A stretch of 24,879 nucleotides of DNA from assembly GCA_946220865.1 (NCBI GenBank), contig CAMJYM010000021.1:1-24879 (forward strand). The letters run 5' to 3'. This document shows, in pieces, positions 22,383 to 24,879 of the stretch. Position 1 is the stretch's first letter. Each line of letters opens with the position of its first letter. A program made the translations under genes and the position numbers. Source of the stretch: an uncultured Clostridia bacterium (GTDB taxonomy: Bacteria > Bacillota > Clostridia > Saccharofermentanales > DTU023). The notes below the pieces were generated by a model. It did not search any database, was not told the origin of the DNA, and was given only the letters and a program-made list of their open reading frames with translations.

Positions 22383-24545
22383 ATGTCAGTATTGCACATT
22401 GCTTTGGCCGGAAACCCAAACTCCGGCAAAACAACATTATTTAACGATCTGAGCGGGTCCAATCAGTATGTCGGCAACTGGCCTGGCGTGACGGTTGAGA
22501 AAAAAGAAGGCCGGCTTAAGGGAAAGAAAGGGGTCATCATTCAGGACTTACCGGGAATCTATTCCCTTTCCCCTTATTCGCCTGAGGAAATCGTTTCGAG
22601 AAACTATCTGATTGAAGAAAAACCCGATGCCATCATCAATATCGTCGATGGCACGAACATCGAACGCAACCTCTATCTGACAACCCAGCTCCTGGAAACC
22701 GGCATTCCTACGGTCATTGCCATCAACATGATGGATGTGGTCAAAAAGAGCGGCGACAAAATTGACTTTGCCATGCTGGAAAAAGAGCTCGGCTGCAAAG
22801 TCATTCCCATGAGCGCGCTTAAAGGAGATTCGACCTTTGCGGTTGCCGAGGCAGCCATTGCTGCGGCTCAGGACGTTAAAAAGGGCGAAGAGCCGCATGT
22901 TTTCGGCGGTGCTGTCGAACATGCTCTCGCCCACATTGAAGAAACCATCGAAAATAAGGTTGACAGGAAAAACCTGCGCTGGTTTGCCGTAAAAGTTTTT
23001 GAACGTGATGAAAAAGTGATGGAGGAGCTGAATCTTCCGGAAGAAATCAAGACTCACCTGGAAGAACACATCCGCGACTGTGAAAAGGAAATGGATGATG
23101 ATGCCGAATCCATTATCACCAACCAGCGCTACACTTACATTCAGCAACTTGTCGCTCAGGCCATCGCCAAAAATCGCGCGAAAAAAGGCCTCAGCACGTC
23201 GGAGAAAATCGACAGTATCCTGACCAACCGTCTTCTTGCTCTGCCGATTTTTGCCGGAATCATGTTTCTGGTCTACTGGATTGCTGTTTCCACCATCGGC
23301 GGCTGGGTCACGGACTGGACAAATGACACCCTCTTCGGGGAGTGGATACAGCCCTGGGTTCAAACGCTTCTGGAAAATGCCGGTGCTTCGGAGTGGTCCG
23401 TCTCTCTGGTGGTTGATGGCATTATCGGCGGCCTTGCCGCGCCTCTCGGCTTTGTGCCTCAGATGGCGATTGTCTTCCTGCTTTTAGGCTTCCTCGAAGA
23501 CTGCGGCTACATGGCTCGCGTGGCCTTCATTATGGACCGTATTTTCCGCCGCTTCGGCCTTTCCGGAAAATCCTTCATTCCCTTCCTCATCAGCTCTGGC
23601 TGCGGCGTACCGGCGATCCTCTCGACCCGCACCATCGAATCCGAAAAAGACCGTCGGATGACCATGATTACGACCACCATGATTCCCTGCGGCGCCAAGC
23701 TCCCTGTTATTGCGCTGGTTTCCGCTTTTATTACCGGAGCCTGGTGGGTCGCCCCGCTGATGTACTTCATGGCTATTACCCTTGTTGTCATTTCCTGCAT
23801 TATCCTGAAAAAGACAAAAGCCTTCGCCGGTGAGCCTGTGCCCTTTGTCATGGAGCTGCCCGCCTATCACTGGCCGACCCTGAAGGGCCTTCTCCTGCAC
23901 ATGTGGGAGCGGGTCTGGGCCTTCATCAAGAAAGCAGGAACGATCCTTTTCGCCTGCTGCGCGGTGATGTGGTTCCTCGCTTCCTTTGGCTTCAGTAACG
24001 GCAGTTTCGGCCTCGTCGACGAAACAGAAGCCTCTTTGCTGGCGCAGATTGGTAAAGCTCTGCTCTTCATCTTCGCACCCCTGGGCTTCACCTGGCAGAC
24101 CGTGGCCTCGACACTCTCCGGCTTTGTGGCGAAGGAGGGCCTCGTGAGCACCATGGGTGTGCTGGCCGGCCTGGCTGAGGCTGACGAATATGCGTCAAAC
24201 GAAATCGTTGCCTTCTCTGCCTTCTTCGCCAGTAATATCGCCGCCCTCTCCTACCTTATCTTCAACCTCTTTGACAGCCCCTGCCTGGCGGCCATCTCTA
24301 CTATGGCCAAAGAAATGGGTTCACGCAGACATTTCTGGTATGCCCTGCTCTTTCAGAACGTGACGGCCTATGGCGTCACCCTGATGATCTACCAGCTCGG
24401 CGGTCTTGCTGTTGGAGAACTGTCCTTCAGTGGATACACCGTTGCGGCTCTGGCCGTTCTGGGACTCCTGCTCTATCTGCTCTTCCGTCCGGATCAGTAC
24501 GCTCACGGGCAGCATGAGCTCGCCCAGCACAAACTGTCACATTAG
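22383..24545 (+). CDS. feoB: ferrous iron transporter B (GTPase-permease)
   Basis: 720 residues, main Fe2+ permease of the inner membrane. N-terminal G domain: G1 GNPNSGKTT (10-18), switch I region NWPGVTVEKKEG with the G2 Thr (about 32-43), G3 DLPG (55-58), G4 NMMD (115-118), G5 SALKGD (about 142-147). A helical GDP-dissociation-like spacer (about 170-280) precedes the membrane part, which contains the FeoB core with Gate motifs (FLEDCGYMARVAFIMDRIFRRFGLSGKSFIPFLISSGCGVPAI..., the Cys in SGCGVPAI) and ends at FRPDQYAHGQHELAQHKLSH. The ATG follows AGGAGGGG. The palindrome at 22308-22321 lies upstream. Confidence -1.
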   Translation: MSVLHIALAGNPNSGKTTLFNDLSGSNQYVGNWPGVTVEKKEGRLKGKKGVIIQDLPGIYSLSPYSPEEIVSRNYLIEEKPDAIINIVDGTNIERNLYLTTQLLETGIPTVIAINMMDVVKKSGDKIDFAMLEKELGCKVIPMSALKGDSTFAVAEAAIAAAQDVKKGEEPHVFGGAVEHALAHIEETIENKVDRKNLRWFAVKVFERDEKVMEELNLPEEIKTHLEEHIRDCEKEMDDDAESIITNQRYTYIQQLVAQAIAKNRAKKGLSTSEKIDSILTNRLLALPIFAGIMFLVYWIAVSTIGGWVTDWTNDTLFGEWIQPWVQTLLENAGASEWSVSLVVDGIIGGLAAPLGFVPQMAIVFLLLGFLEDCGYMARVAFIMDRIFRRFGLSGKSFIPFLISSGCGVPAILSTRTIESEKDRRMTMITTTMIPCGAKLPVIALVSAFITGAWWVAPLMYFMAITLVVISCIILKKTKAFAGEPVPFVMELPAYHWPTLKGLLLHMWERVWAFIKKAGTILFACCAVMWFLASFGFSNGSFGLVDETEASLLAQIGKALLFIFAPLGFTWQTVASTLSGFVAKEGLVSTMGVLAGLAEADEYASNEIVAFSAFFASNIAALSYLIFNLFDSPCLAAISTMAKEMGSRRHFWYALLFQNVTAYGVTLMIYQLGGLAVGELSFSGYTVAALAVLGLLLYLLFRPDQYAHGQHELAQHKLSH

Positions 24546-24563
24546 AAAGGTCCGGAGATAAAG

Positions 24564-24734
24564 ATGCCTCTTGATTGGATTATTGTTGCGATTGTTGTCC
24601 TACTCGTGGCCCTTGCCCTGCGCAGCTGGCTGAAGGCGAGAAAATCCGGTGTGGGCCCCTGCGGCTGCCACTGCGATAGCTGCCCCAGCCACGCCATGGA
24701 GCAGAAGGCAAGACAGAAGCTCTGCAAAAAATAA
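24564..24734 (+). CDS. FeoB-associated Cys-rich membrane protein
   Basis: 56 residues, too short for most gene callers. One N-terminal membrane helix (about 5-20, WIIVAIVVLLVALAL), a basic turn, then the Cys-rich motif CGCHCDSC (33-40) and a basic tail with one more Cys (54). Small proteins of this build commonly lie right after feoB in Bacillota; they are suspected to help Fe2+ handling, but the function is not established. GGAG lies 7 bp before the ATG, 18 bp after feoB. Confidence -1.
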   Translation: MPLDWIIVAIVVLLVALALRSWLKARKSGVGPCGCHCDSCPSHAMEQKARQKLCKK

Positions 24735-24736
24735 TC

Positions 24737-24765
24737 TTGACAGCGGGCCTTGCGCTTGGTAACAT
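24737..24765 (+). promoter_or_regulatory. promoter of tRNA-Arg(ACG)
   Basis: Consensus-perfect TTGACA, a 17-bp spacer and TAACAT, with the -10 ending 28 bp before the tRNA. It starts 2 bp after the stop of the small Cys-rich protein. Confidence -1.
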
Positions 24766-24793
24766 GTTTATTGCTTTGCGAGAGCAAGCGTTT

Positions 24794-24870
24794 GCGCCCA
24801 TAGCTCAACTGGATAGAGTGTCTGACTACGGATCAGAAGGTTGTGGATTCGATCTCTACTGGGCGCGCCA
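24794..24870 (+). tRNA. tRNA-Arg (anticodon ACG)
   Basis: Cloverleaf complete: acceptor GCGCCCA with TGGGCGC, D-arm GCTCAACTGGATAGAGT, anticodon stem TCTGA/TCAGA with loop CTACGGA (anticodon ACG, read as ICG), T-arm GGATTCGATCTC, discriminator G and an encoded CCA. It decodes CGN codons after A-to-I editing at position 34. Nothing further can be said of the last 9 bases of the window. Confidence -1.
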
Positions 24871-24879
24871 GCTTGAAAG

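Noticed and set aside
22548..23363. 271-codon open frame antisense to feoB
   Set aside because: Antisense to the FeoB G domain, whose motifs are intact; no ribosome-binding site seen.

Overview
The window looks like a stretch of chromosome from a low-to-mid-GC Gram-positive bacterium of the Bacillota, most likely an uncultured or little-studied member of the Clostridia. Three things point there: the gene order cysS - mini-RNase III - rlmB - SigH-like sigma factor, which is a Bacillota signature; a Tad pilus locus of the clostridial kind (Flp1-type pilin plus FHA protein, no secretin); and a feoA-feoA-feoB cluster followed by a tiny FeoB-associated Cys-rich membrane protein. I cannot name a genus from the sequence. 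I saw no insertion sequence, prophage or CRISPR array.

Layout. 1-2290: a MATE transporter and a thiol peroxidase (tpx) on the + strand, separated by a run of degenerate short repeats. 2327-3868 (- strand): a membrane-anchored CAP-domain protein with a good sigma-A promoter, then tRNA-Arg(CCU) between a bidirectional terminator and a promoter that sits in degenerate tandem repeats. 4150-7992 (+): a THUMP-type RNA methyltransferase, a roughly 520-bp gap, an L-threonine aldolase, uracil phosphoribosyltransferase, and a structured 3' region ending in a very strong terminator.

7973-13430 (- strand, transcribed right to left): a compact Tad/Flp pilus operon: CpaE/TadZ-like protein, CpaF/TadA ATPase, a single polypeptide joining TadB and TadC, an Flp1 prepilin with an unusually long leader, and an FHA protein. 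No prepilin peptidase, pseudopilin or secretin is encoded here. 13800-21713 (+): a dense housekeeping run, metK - comF - small ORF - cysS - mrnC - rlmB - sigma factor - lipoprotein - maf, with several stop/start overlaps that imply translational coupling. 21758-24734 (+): a ferrous-iron uptake cluster. Two nearly identical 14-bp palindromes, one before the first feoA and one before feoB, are good candidates for an iron-responsive operator. 24737-24870: tRNA-Arg(ACG) with a textbook promoter.

The least ordinary parts are the Tad locus (TadB-TadC fusion, long pilin leader, CpaE without a Walker A motif), the paired palindromes in the feo region, the structured leader before cysS, and the two unrelated sets of degenerate intergenic repeats. 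No clearly new multi-gene system is evident; the Tad variant is the best candidate for something under-described.
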